Assembly: GCF_020509005.1 (NCBI RefSeq) | Contig: NC_063013.1 | Span: 3,782,001-3,846,000, forward strand | DNA length: 64,000 bases | Source: Fulvia fulva | Lineage: Eukaryota; Ascomycota; Dothideomycetes; Mycosphaerellales; Mycosphaerellaceae | Direction: 5' to 3' | Part shown: one piece after another, positions 22,021-31,699 of the stretch | Layout: each line of letters begins with the position of its first letter | Position numbering within the stretch: position 1 is the first letter of the stretch | The notes under the pieces: model-generated | What the model was told of the DNA's origin: nothing | The model's input: the letters and a program-made list of their open reading frames with translations, nothing else | Database searches by the model: none | Translations under genes and position numbers: made by a program

Positions 22021-22611
22021 ATGTCTCCTCCTTCCATTTCTTCCAAAAGTTCCCTCCGTCGACAAGCCCTTGCTGTCGACATACAACGATCCGGTATCGA
22101 GATGGCCCCCTGCCATCACTGTCGGTCCGCTCGAGTCGCTGCCACCGAGCAGCGCCCAAAATGTGTCGTTTCGCCCCGGTCGGGAAAATGCTCGGAGTGT
22201 GTGAGGAAGGGTTACTCTGATTGCGACGTGACCTTATCCGCACCCGAGCGGACGAAGTCCCGCGACGTTCGTGACGGCCTCCAGCGAGACCTCGAGCGTG
22301 CGGAGGAGAAGGAGGTGGAGCTTCTCCATCAGCAGGCCGAGCTCGCTCAGCGCATTATTCGCCAAAAGGCGAAGAAGATCCGTCTTCGCAAACAGCTTCG
22401 CCTCGCGTCCGGCAAGGCCGACGACGCCGTAGCGAAGGAGCTCGAAGATCTCGAGGCGGCGGAGGAGGAAGAAGTGGAGGAGTCTGCTGGGGTGGAGACC
22501 GCGTCGTCGTACAAGGAATTCGATCCTTGGCAGATGTCGGTCCAGGATTGGAACCAGCTGTGCGATCCTTCTTTTCCTTGGGTCGTGCCTCCTCTGGCCT
22601 CATCGTCGTAA
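22021..22611 (+). CDS. Cys-rich coiled-coil protein of unknown function, antisense to the LTR element
   Basis: 196 residues from an ATG, stop at 22609-22611, on the strand opposite to gag and occupying the place where pol would be. Residues about 31-72 hold six Cys in a CxxC...C...CxxC...C pattern (CHHC, KCVV, GKCSEC, DCDV), which looks metal-binding. Residues about 80-165 are highly charged and heptad-like, rich in Glu, Lys and Arg, so probably a coiled coil with an acidic patch (EAAEEEEVEE). The C-terminus is rich in aromatic and Pro residues. No signal peptide or membrane segment. Third codon positions are rich in C/G, as expected of a fungal coding gene, and no RIP stops are present. Small Cys-rich coiled-coil proteins of this kind occur in fungal repeats, but I cannot name a function. 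An alternative is a captured host gene. Confidence 0.75.
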   Translation: MSPPSISSKSSLRRQALAVDIQRSGIEMAPCHHCRSARVAATEQRPKCVVSPRSGKCSECVRKGYSDCDVTLSAPERTKSRDVRDGLQRDLERAEEKEVELLHQQAELAQRIIRQKAKKIRLRKQLRLASGKADDAVAKELEDLEAAEEEEVEESAGVETASSYKEFDPWQMSVQDWNQLCDPSFPWVVPPLASSS

Positions 22612-22718
22612 GTTATTGTTCCAGTAGTCTTTTATCCGTTGCTGTTGTTGACTTCTGTGTCCTAGGTCATCAAATCAAGAAGCCGCTGTTTGATGCCTTT
22701 GTCGTCAGGTCGTTTCTG

Positions 22719-23714
22719 CTAGGCAGATTTCGAGAAGAAATCCTCGCATTCCTGGTACGTCTTTGTCGCTGTCGCCCGATCCATCGCATTGAACTCGCGG
22801 CTGACAACATTCTTCTTTGGACAGTCTCTAGCATAGTGGCCTTTCTTTCCACATGCATAGCAAGTTAGATCTCTTGTTAACTGCTTGCTTCGTCCGCGCC
22901 TTTCCGTGGCGTCGAGTTCCATTAGATCTCCATAATCAGGGTCGTGACTTCTGGCCTTGAAGCCCCCTCTTCCGCCTCTCGCGGGTCTCTGGAATCCAGG
23001 CTGTACGAATCGGTCGTACTTCAATTCCTGGAGTCTCTCGTCGATTTCCTTTGCAGCCTTGACCATCGCGGCCCAGCTGGTGAGACTGGAGTTTCGAGAT
23101 AATTCGGCTTTGACGTTGTCCTTCAAGCCTAGGTAGAACTGGGAACGAAACGCTGCGTCGTTCCACTCGAGGTCGGCGGCATATCCTTGGAACTCAGAGG
23201 CGTATACGGCGACTGAGGTGTTTTGTCGGAGTTGTCGGATATGTCGGTCGGCATGAACCTCCTCGTTAGGTATCCCGTAGAGATCATTCAGTTTGATCTC
23301 GAACTCATCGTAGTCGGCAAATATCTTCCGGGTTTCTGTCTTCGGGTTGTCTCCTTCGTCCTGGTTGTTGAGCCAGTCTTTGAGGTATGGTCTGAATCCC
23401 CGGGCTGCCCTGCCCCTTAGGAAGGATGCGGCGTACAAGACCTTAGAGGCCTCGCCATTAAACTGTTGGGCGTTGAAGTAGAGGTACAGCTGAACCTGCA
23501 GCTGAAAAGCCTCCAGCTTCCCTTGTGTCCCATCGAACGTCTCCGGTGGTGACACCTTAGGTGCCTTGGTGAACTCGTGCATGCTGTTCGAGCTTGCAGA
23601 GGGTGTTGATCGTTTTCCGCTTCCAGTAATCGACATTTCGCTCATTCGTTCCGTGATGCCAGTTGACTGTGGCTGTTGTCGTGACGGACTCCGGGTAGCG
23701 TCTCTCCCAGACAT
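22719..23714 (-). CDS. gag: Gag polyprotein of the young LTR element
   Basis: 331 residues from the ATG at 23712-23714 (the frame stays open a few codons upstream, without ATG). Function: forms the particle that packages the element RNA. The N-terminus is Ser/Pro-rich; residues about 50-230 form a Ty3/gypsy capsid region (PPETFDGTQGKLEAF, then SFLRGRAARGF, then FEIKLNDLYG and YASEFQGYAADLEW); an Arg/Gly-rich stretch (RPARGGRGG) leads to one CCHC zinc knuckle, CYACGKKGHYARDC, near residue 285. The stop TAG (22719-22721) is followed by about 19 more open codons. No protease or RT follows, so particles would have to be completed in trans by a related full-length gypsy element. Confidence 0.9.
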   Translation of the reverse strand: MSGRDATRSPSRQQPQSTGITERMSEMSITGSGKRSTPSASSNSMHEFTKAPKVSPPETFDGTQGKLEAFQLQVQLYLYFNAQQFNGEASKVLYAASFLRGRAARGFRPYLKDWLNNQDEGDNPKTETRKIFADYDEFEIKLNDLYGIPNEEVHADRHIRQLRQNTSVAVYASEFQGYAADLEWNDAAFRSQFYLGLKDNVKAELSRNSSLTSWAAMVKAAKEIDERLQELKYDRFVQPGFQRPARGGRGGFKARSHDPDYGDLMELDATERRGRSKQLTRDLTCYACGKKGHYARDCPKKNVVSREFNAMDRATATKTYQECEDFFSKSA

Positions 23715-23746
23715 ATACAAAGGGCCCTGGTGGTGGTGCTCAAAGT

Positions 23747-24101
23747 TGTTAGGAACCGCTGTACGTTATCCCAACCGGGCTTGGATCTTTGCAATGATGT
23801 CTCTGACTCGTTGAGAAGGTAGTGGTCCCAAACAGTATATGGTGTATACTTAAAATGAGTTGAGCACGAGGCTCCTATCTACTTGCAAAAGAGCGTCGTC
23901 TATATAGTGCCGTGTCTTGGCGTAACTGATCAAACTGATCAGACTGATCACTGAGCATACTGATCAGACTGATCACTGAGTCATACTGATCAGACTGAGC
24001 GCTCAGTTGCCAAGGTCTCTGAGCTGATCAGTTTCGGATTCTCCCACTAGTGTCTAGGCATCGATTGGTTGGCTGGAGCTTCCCCAAACCGATCCGTAAC
24101 A
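23747..24101 (-). repeat. LTR of the young element (right; 5' LTR for gag)
   Basis: 355 bp, read as identical to 21586-21940. It would carry the promoter of gag; the TGATCA cluster lies at about 23927-24030. Confidence 0.92.
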
Positions 24102-24219
24102 CCTATAAACGACAAGATATCGGTAATATTCGCGGGTATAGGCCAATTCTTAACGTATTCAATCTTAGCTAGGTCTATCTTAATGCCCTTATTTGTAATA
24201 ATAACACCTAGATAAGTAG
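24102..24219 (-). pseudogene. gypsy-3 pol remnant, short RT piece
   Basis: Minus-strand LGVIITNKGIKIDLAKI and WPIPANITDILSF motifs of gypsy RT, between the young LTR element and the LINE-B insertion. It joins 21433-21585 on one side and 28147 on the other. Confidence 0.8.
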
Positions 24220-24559
24220 ATAGATAGATATTTTATTAAGCTGTTGTAGTGCCCTTTGGCCTATATAGCTATACTATCTTGTTTTCGTATATATAGAGGG
24301 GAAACCGTGTTAGTAAAAACCCCTCCTCCTTCCCGCCTGTCTTTTCCTCCTAGTTGTTGTCTTAATTTTCCCTTATTAGGGGTACGCTAGTGTTATAGGC
24401 CTACCCTAATAACTACCCTATCTACTACCCCCTAGCTTCCGCCTCTTGTCTATCTACTCCTCCGTCTCGCTAGCGAGGCTAAACTACTAGAGGTATCCCT
24501 ACTATAGTATCTACCGAGAGATTTGGCGAATGTTACCTTTGTCCCTAATAATTGACTTA

Positions 24560-27065
24560 TAGTCTCTCCTTCCCGCTTAGTGCCTCTAATTTCCCCTGCC
24601 TCTCGCCTACTACGGGCATCGTAGTAGCATATGTTCTAGGTTTTGCGATAGGTAGCTATACTAGTAGGCTAGGCTATAGATGTCTAGTACGCGTCTTCTA
24701 AATAGGTAGGCCCTTAACCTAATATATTCGGACCTGATTTGGATCGCTATGCTTGCCTCGGCCCTTATTAGGTCCCTATATAGCTAGTAATTGTGTCTCT
24801 GGAAAGCTCGGAGCGCTATCGGGCCTATTGTCTTAGGGGGCTTCTTTTTCTAGTCCTACTCCTATAGGTAGCTCGCTATCTATTCCGCTAGGCTTTAGGT
24901 CTTAGCCTTGCTCCCGCCGGCCTAGCGAGTCCTACGCTCCTCCTCTTTTCGTGCTAGCCATTCGGTGCTTGTCTATATAGCCGTAAAGGTAGTAAGGTCA
25001 TCCTCTTTTTAGCTTGTCCTATGTCCGGCCCCTCTCCGGTAGTGGCTTTCTATCTTATTCTTTGCCTCCTAGATCGTAGTTTGTACTAGGTAACCTGTCG
25101 TCCTTGCCGCGTATTAAATTCTTATTCCCCGGATATACTGGCCGATTAGTAGTGTTCCTATCTCTATTTCTACCGTGCTTATTAACGTTGTCTTATATAC
25201 GCCTAGTACCCTACGTAGGTTGCCTACCTATATCCTGTTTAGGGGTTGCTCTATCCGTTTCGGGATCGGCTTGCCTACGCCTCCTATTCCCTAAATCTGT
25301 GCCCCGTATAGTATAGCTAGTCTAACGATCGCCTTATATATTACTCTTGCCTTATCGAATGTTGCCCCCTATATAGATGCCGTAAGTCTCTTTATCGAGG
25401 CTTCGTTGACTTGTGCTCGACTCTAGGCTTTCTTAACCTATATATTCTAGCTTAGCTTCGGGTCGAGCTAGATCCCTAGTACTCGTAGCTCCGCTAATAG
25501 CTTTGTCTCGTAGCCTTAGATTCTTACCGCCGCCTTTATATTATAGTATGTTCTCGCTTTACTAAAGTATATAAGTTAGTACTTTTTAGGGGCGAACTAG
25601 GTACTATACTTCTTTACCTACTCCTCGCATTTCTTATGCCTATCTTCGAGGAGGCGACAGTTCTCTTCTATCGAGTCTAACTAGGCTAGGATGTTTATAT
25701 CGTCTACGAACCCCGATACTAAGGTTTACGGAGAGGTAAGTAGGGGGATTAGATTAGACATAAATATTAGAAACAGGATAGGGGAGAGAGTAGATCCCTA
25801 AGGTATTCTAGTCTCTACCTTTACCGGGTCGGACGTATACCTTCCTAGGACTAGGTATGTCGTCCGTTCCTAGAGAAAGGAGTAGACGAACGTCTTTGCC
25901 TACTAGGGGATACCTTTCTACTATAGGATGTGTATTAGCCTTTAGTATAAGACGTTGTCGAAGGCTTCTACGATGTCGAGGGATAGTAAGGACGCCGCTC
26001 GGTTCCTACCGTAGTGCTAGAGGGTCTGAATTTGCTCCGTAATTAGCTCTATTACTATTAGTATCGATCGCTAGCTTCTTCCCCCTATCTATATTACTAG
26101 GAGTACGTAGTTGTCCTCGGCTAGCTACGTAAGTCTCTAGGCTACTATCTTTTCTAGGACCTTCCCTATCGTGTTTAGAAGTACGATTGGTCTATACGAC
26201 TTGGGCTAAGTATAGTCCTCTTTCTATAGCTTACGTAGTACTACTGTTATAGACTCTCTATACGGCTTCGGGTGATACCCTAGCCGTAGGCACGCGGTAA
26301 ATAGGTTTGCTAGGCTCGGCGCGATCTCTTCTCTATACTCTTTTAGTAGTATGTTTAGTATCCTATCTAGGCCTAGAGCTCTCCGTCCTTTTAGCTTACT
26401 TATAACTCCTATTACTATATTAGAGCTAACCGCCTAATCTATGTCTAGGGGTTCCGGGTATATACTCGGGTCGATATCCGTAAGGTCTGCCTCTACTTAC
26501 GTCGAAAAGAAATGGTCGGCTAATGCTTTTGCCTTGCCCCGGGGCGTAGCCTAGGTAATCCCTTCGCGGTCTACGATTAGGGGGAAGTAAGGGGTTTGCT
26601 ACTCTTTAGGTAGTCGTGCCTATTTAGTAAGTCTCTACATCTATTCCGGGTTTTCTATAACGAGCCCGATCGTCGCTCTCTAGTCCTATAGCTTGTCGCG
26701 TCTTATCTATACCTTCTTCTCTTATGTCGCGCGACAGTATTGCTCCTACGTCTCTTAGGTATACTCCTTCGTCTACTGTCGCCTTGCCCTTCTAGCCTCC
26801 CTTACCTTCGTAGAGCATTTAGGGGTCTAGAAGGCCTTCTACTATATTAAGGGCCGGAGTAACGGCGTATATTGTTCCGCTACTTACTATATAACCGAGG
26901 TAATCTGTTCCGCTACTTGATCTAGCTAAGCTGTCGTCTCGAGTTCTCTATACTATAGTAGGTTCGCTATTAGGAAGCCTCTTATATCGTCCTAGCGTAC
27001 CTTCTTCTAGTTACGGCGTAGTTCGCTTACTAGCTCCTCTGTCGCCTTTACCCCTAGCGTCGTTT
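24560..27065 (-). pseudogene. LINE-B ORF2 remnant (reverse transcriptase and C-terminus)
   Basis: Minus-strand frame with RIP stops, beginning with TEELVSELRRN and DDIRGFLIANLLQYRELE (linker), then RT blocks: GRRAPGLDRIPN near 26365-26400, KSYRPIVLLNTIGK near 26165-26205, SLLSLDIVEAFDNV near 25950-25990, and GIPQGSTLSPILF followed by GFVDDINILA near 25690-25800. A long C-terminal region follows. The LINE family differs from LINE-A but is clearly related; it has no endonuclease in this copy. The plus-strand frames at 25104-25316 and 25857-26042 are shadows. Confidence 0.82.
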
Positions 27066-28146
27066 AGTAAGGAAGGAATCGTATTTAGTAAGCTAGCTAC
27101 GAGATAAGGTAACAATTCTTAACCGCGCTTTCCTACTTATCTAGTACTACCGTGTAGCCTCGTTTCGAGAGGTTAGCCCGGAGCAAAAGCTTCCCTCTAC
27201 GCCCTCCCTCCCTATTTGCTCCTTAAGCTAATATCCACCTCTATAGGCCTAAGCCCTTTAGTACTCTCTATTGACCGATATACGTATCCGTCCTCTCGGG
27301 CTATATAGATAGTATTAGCCGTCGCTACTAGTATACACTACGCCCTAGGTTTTGACGCCCTTCGCGTTACCGTAGCCTATCTCTAGAAAGCGGCCGTCTA
27401 TGCTTCGTAGGTTTGCTCGGGGCACACACTACGCCGGGTAGCGTACTCCTTACGTTTCTACCTACTAACTAATATAAAGTTCCTTATTACCCTGCCCTCG
27501 ATCCTCCCCGATTATAGAACTAATCTACTTATATTATACGTCTTTTCCCCGTCCTAATAGCCGTCTTTTCCTTACTTAGGCTATCGTCCTTTCCTCGTCG
27601 CAATCTACTATATTAGACTAGGTACGTTGTGTAGCGGGACAGGTAGTGCCTTAGGCAAAACCCTCGTTCCTATACCGGGTATTTAATAGGCCCTTATAGG
27701 CTTCGTCGCGTGTCTACCTACCTACCGTATTGCCCGCTAGCAAACACTAGATTGTTTCGTAGTCCGCTCGACGCCGTTATATAGTCCGCTTAGTTATTAT
27801 TCTATAGTCCGCTCGTCTAATGTTCGTCGCTTAGCCCGCTCGGTTTACGGTCTCCGGAGGTAAAAATTCTATACTTATACTAGAGGTGTCCTATCGAGCG
27901 TATAGGCCACGGTTCCGCGCCCTTCTTATACGTAGAAAGAAGAGGGACTCGCTCCCGACACGAGTACACGCTCGTCGGATAGTTTTTATACCCGTTTTGC
28001 TAGTAGTCCTCTATTCGCCGCGGCTTCGCCTACGTTACGCGCCCGTCGCGCCTACGACGCTCTAGCGTAAGAATACTTGGCTCTCTCGTAGCTAGACGAG
28101 AGGTTCGTAGCCGACACTACGTATAGGTGATTCTCGTCGTCGACCT
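27066..28146 (-). repeat. LINE-associated 5' module, copy 2
   Basis: About 1,081 bp, matching 2797-3876. Its 5' end abuts the TSD and its 3' end joins LINE-B. A series of GAGCGGGCTA/GAGCGGACTA-like motifs lies near its first third (27735-27845). Confidence 0.8.
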
Positions 28147-29990
28147 ACCTAGATAAGTAGTCTCGTGTCTAAAGAACTCGTATTTATTAATATCTAACTA
28201 GAGCCCGGCGGTATCTAGCTTTCGTAGGACCTTTAGGATATATTAGATATACTCTTGTCTTGTCTTACTAAAGATAAGTACGTTATTAAGGTAATATAAC
28301 ACGAAGTTATCTAGAAACTCCCTTAGTATGTCGTTTATAAATAACTAAAACGTTTCTAGTATATTATATAGTCTAAAAGGTATAACTACGTACTTAAACT
28401 ACCTATATCTAGTAGTAAAGGCCGTTTTCTACTCGTCTCCTACTACAATACGGATACGATTAAACGTAGTAATGAAATCTAGTTTAGTGAACTATAACGC
28501 GCTAGTAATACGATCTAAGATCTCTTAAAATAGTAGAATCGGGTAGCGACTCTTCGTCGTAAGCGCGTTTAGAGCTCTATAGTCTACGTATACTCGTAGC
28601 CCTCTACCCGGCTTTTTAACTATTAGAATAGGTACTACTACTAGTAATACGCTTCTCTAAATAAAACCTTTCTTAAGTTAGTCGTCGATCTACTTCTTAA
28701 TCACCTAGTTCTCTCGTATAGAGAAGGAGTATAGTCTTCGAAATAGCGGTATCTAACTATTCTTTAGCTTAATCTTATAGTCTACGCTAGGCCGTCGCGG
28801 TAGGACCTTATCTACTTCCTTACGGCTAAATAGCCTAGCCATTTCCCTAAACTCTACTAGTAACAAAGGGATAGGATCCTAGTCTTTGTCCTTACCGTTT
28901 ATAAAACGTTAATAGTCATTAGCTAATATAGTAGAGGCGTTAAGTTACCGCTAGGTATAGTCACCCCGGGGCTCCTCCTATCTATCTATGTTTTCTTAAG
29001 TATTAGTATCTACTAATATCGCCGCGCTACCTCCTAGTATAGGCTTCGCTCTTATACCGAAAGCCTTTAGTATATACGCGGATAGCGGGTCTCGCGCGAC
29101 TTACTTATTAGGATTTTCTTTCGGGTTAAACATCTATATTATATATACTTTATAGCCCTTCCTCCGGCTTATACGCCGAAGTACTTCTGTATTAATAGGC
29201 TTGATGTCGATCTCCGGCTTAGTCTCGACCTTTAGTTCTTTCTTCGTTCGACGCGCTAGGCGCTTAAGTATTTCAACCCTATTAGCGGGTAGTAGCTAGC
29301 GGACGTAGTAAGACGGTTCCGGTTTATCGTAGGTATCGACGGTATGTCGTATTACTACCTTGGTCGTATACGTCTCCTATACTACTATAGGTTCGTCTTT
29401 ATCCTCCTCTACGTAGGGTTTAGCGTAATTAGATAGAGCTTAAGGTTACGAACTCTCTAGTACTAGTATCTCGGTCTAAAGAACGCCTCTTAGTATAATA
29501 CCCTTGTTATTAATAGACTATACGTATACTAGTTTGGTTCCGAGTATATAGTTCTGTCGACAATATAGTAAGAATAGGGTTATAGTTCCTAACGTATAGT
29601 AGAACGTAGGTTAATGCTCGTCGTACTAGAGACGGCCGAGGACTATATCGTATTCTAGTAATACGTAGTAGCTAGACCTAGTCTCTACGTAGTTACCGAT
29701 CTAAATCTATACCGTTATTCGATAAGTAATAAGGTTACTAGTAGGTCGGCTATCTACTAATATTAGCCCTAACGGATTAGGTAGCTATATTATATTAAGG
29801 TTGTTCTTATACGTAAAGTCGATATTAAAGTACGTAGAGTTAGTACTATTTGTTACGAGATAGCCTTTTTGACGAACTGCCTCGTAATATAGTATCGTCG
29901 GCCGTACGCCCGCGCGCTAGCGGCCGCTAGTACCCGCTAGCTCGATTCGCGCGACTTTATCTTCTCGCGCTTCTCGCGCTTCTCGCGCTC
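28147..29990 (-). pseudogene. gypsy-3 pol remnant, protease to RT
   Basis: Minus-strand frame through RIP stops. From right to left: a charged segment encoded by a short TTCTCGCGC repeat; a retropepsin-like region (GYLVTNSTNSTYFNIDF, the active-site Asp changed) near 29830-29880; a long linker; and RT from about 28720 with [24 protein letters not shown] near 28570-28625, and YYLNNVLIFS where YLDDILIYS is expected, near 28270-28300. It is cut at 28147 within YLG by the LINE-B insertion and resumes at 24219. I did not find its gag or its LTRs with certainty. Confidence 0.82.
29962..29988 (+). repeat. Short tandem repeat, TTCTCGCGC x3
   Basis: Three direct copies of a 9-mer inside the gypsy-3 frame, coding for alternating Arg/Glu-type residues on the minus strand. 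Confidence 0.8.
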
Positions 29991-30479
29991 TCTTAGATAG
30001 CTCGCGTAACTATATATGTCTTTACCCGACCCTATTATAGTACTCTCGCCCGTAATAGTTAGTTACGCCTACCTACGAGTAGAGAGCTAACCTCTACGTA
30101 TAATACCGAGACCGCCCGAGATAGTACGATAGTACTAGACCGTACGATCAATTCGCGATAATAGAGAACGCCGACGAGACCTCTCGACGCCCTCTCCTAC
30201 GACCTTTAAGTATACGACCTAGCGACACTATTTAGCGATAGTAATACCTATATCGTACGCCCTCTATCTTAGCCGAGTTACTAACCGGAGACCCTTAGAA
30301 CCTAGATCTTTAGAACTAGCTCAACTCGATCCTTAGTAGTAGTATATATCCGGACCGCGTAAGTAGAATATAGTATAAGTAAGGAAACAGAATAGACAGG
30401 TCTACTCTCTCTTATCTTTATATACCCGAGTCACAAATTCCTATAACTAATAATACGCCTTAGTCTTTAATACGATACG
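29991..30479. other. RIP-mutated boundary between gypsy-3 and gypsy-2, no gene seen
   Basis: CpA/TpG-poor sequence with no frame that I can tie to a protein. Its position suggests it holds the 5' LTR or leader of gypsy-2 (plus), and possibly the gypsy-3 5' end, but I could not find paired LTR ends because the partner LTR is not in the window. Confidence 0.5.
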
Positions 30480-31174
30480 AGGGTAGTAGGGTAGAAGGTA
30501 AGAAGCTAGTACGACTAGATATCGAAGATACTCGTCTCTCGTCTTACGAGGACGATAGTAAAGATATCGACTTTATATAGTTTTTTAATAGTATATCGCC
30601 GCCTTATATAGACTAGATCGACTTCGACGATATAGACTTCGAGTACGATCTAATAAACTATAAGATCGCCGATACCGAAGTATTTAAGAGGGTAGTTACC
30701 TTACGGCCTAATACTATATATCTTAAGGTTAAGAGTACTATAGATAGGTACGCCTACTAGAAGGTTATACTCGACTACTCCTAAGCCTAGGTACGACGCT
30801 ATTACGAGGAACGCGATCAAGTCGATACTAAACTCACGAAGCTCTAAGAAGAATATAATGTCGTCTTTAAAGACCGATAGGATATAGCGACCGAGCGAGA
30901 TAAGATATAAGCCGATACTATAATATATTAAACATCCTAGGAAGATACTAAGGCCCGTATCAAGACACTATAAATAGCCTTAGACGACGCCGTAACTAAG
31001 GAACACTATAAGAAGATTACCGATAAGCTAGTAGGCCGTATTAATACCGCTAATAGCTATCTCGAGTAAGTAGAGGACGAAGTCGACTAACTTAAGGCCA
31101 AGATTATATAGTAGGATACTAAGATCTCGTAACTTAAGATATAAGCCTAGCTTACCGCCTTACTAAGCGAGTAA
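30480..31174 (+). pseudogene. gypsy-2 gag remnant, N-terminal coiled-coil part
   Basis: Plus-strand frame with RIP stops: acidic start (RLDIEDTRLSSYEDDSKDID), then a long heptad-like region (QVRRYYEERDQVDTKLTKL, KITDKLVGRINTANSYL, VDQLKAKI), so probably coiled coil. It is interrupted at 31180 by a solo gypsy-1 LTR and resumes at 31700. This large N-terminal extension is not part of gypsy-1. Confidence 0.7.
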
Positions 31175-31179
31175 GACCG

Positions 31180-31699
31180 TGTTAGGGCGAGAGCCTAGCC
31201 TATAAGATATAAGGGTAAAAGCGAGAATATAGGTACGAAGTGTAGATACAAAAGGGTATAGTATAATTGCTATACAAAACGAAAGACGAAGAAAGTAAGA
31301 GAGGCCTAGGGAAGGCTAGATATTTATACGCGACCCTCGCGAGTACGTGTCCCCGTATTAACAGGGCTAACCCGTACGAAGCCGCGCTTAGTAGCTTTGC
31401 TCAAAACCTTATTCTAACCTGCCCTACGTTCCGAGTCTTCTACGAGCTTCTTCTAGGGTCTAGCGTAGTCGCGGGTACTCGCGGGAGTACCGTAAGTCAT
31501 ATAGTTACGAGCCGAAGTGAATCTATTAAGGTTTAGTAGAGGGGTGAATTTGGAGGGCTAGGTCCCGTAGTAAATATTACGGGGCATATAATTCTTAGCG
31601 CTTATATACTAAGCTAGACTATTACTTCTTGACGACTTCTAAGCACTCTAAGGCTCTTCTGTCCCTACCTTCTATATACTCTATAGGGAGACTATAACA
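31180..31699 (-). repeat. Solo LTR of gypsy-1
   Basis: 520 bp, reading TGTTAGGGCG...ATAACA on the plus strand (minus orientation), flanked by a 5-bp TSD GACCG (31175-31179, 31700-31704). No internal sequence: the product of recombination between the two LTRs of a former insertion. An 89-codon open frame (31267-31536, plus) runs antisense to the LTR, as in two other copies. Confidence 0.92.

Larger units (their letters stand above)
21586..24101 (-). mobile_element. Young non-autonomous LTR retrotransposon, gag only plus antisense gene
   Basis: 2,516 bp with two 355-bp LTRs that I read as identical (TGTTA...TAACA) and a 5-bp TSD CCTAT (21581-21585, 24102-24106), inserted in gypsy-3. Unlike the surroundings it has normal CpA/TpG content and open frames, so it inserted after the main RIP wave. 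The internal region (21941-23746, 1,806 bp) holds gag on the minus strand and a second gene on the plus strand; protease, RT and integrase are absent. A purine-rich stretch (agaagggggatgg on the minus strand, 21941-21953) directly before the left LTR fits a polypurine tract and supports minus as the sense strand. I could not identify a standard tRNA primer site next to the right LTR. Confidence 0.9.
24220..28146 (-). mobile_element. Composite LINE: module fused to 5'-truncated LINE-B
   Basis: 3,927-bp insertion flanked by the 14-bp TSD acctagataagtag (24206-24219 and 28147-28160) in gypsy-3, with a tail of GATA repeats at 24220-24230. Bases 24220-27065 are LINE-B (3' UTR and the RT part of ORF2); bases 27066-28146 are the module also found at 2797-3876. 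LINE-B here starts in the linker between endonuclease and RT, so ORF1 and the endonuclease are missing. RIP-mutated throughout. Confidence 0.87.

Noticed and set aside
22355..22603. Minus-strand frame opposite the Cys-rich gene (also 22936-23166 and 23566-23814 around gag)
   Set aside because: Overlaps better supported frames, low-complexity Pro/Arg composition, no domain.
29991..30479. A host gene or LTR pair in the gap between gypsy-3 and gypsy-2
   Set aside because: No frame, splice pattern or paired LTR ends that I could support.
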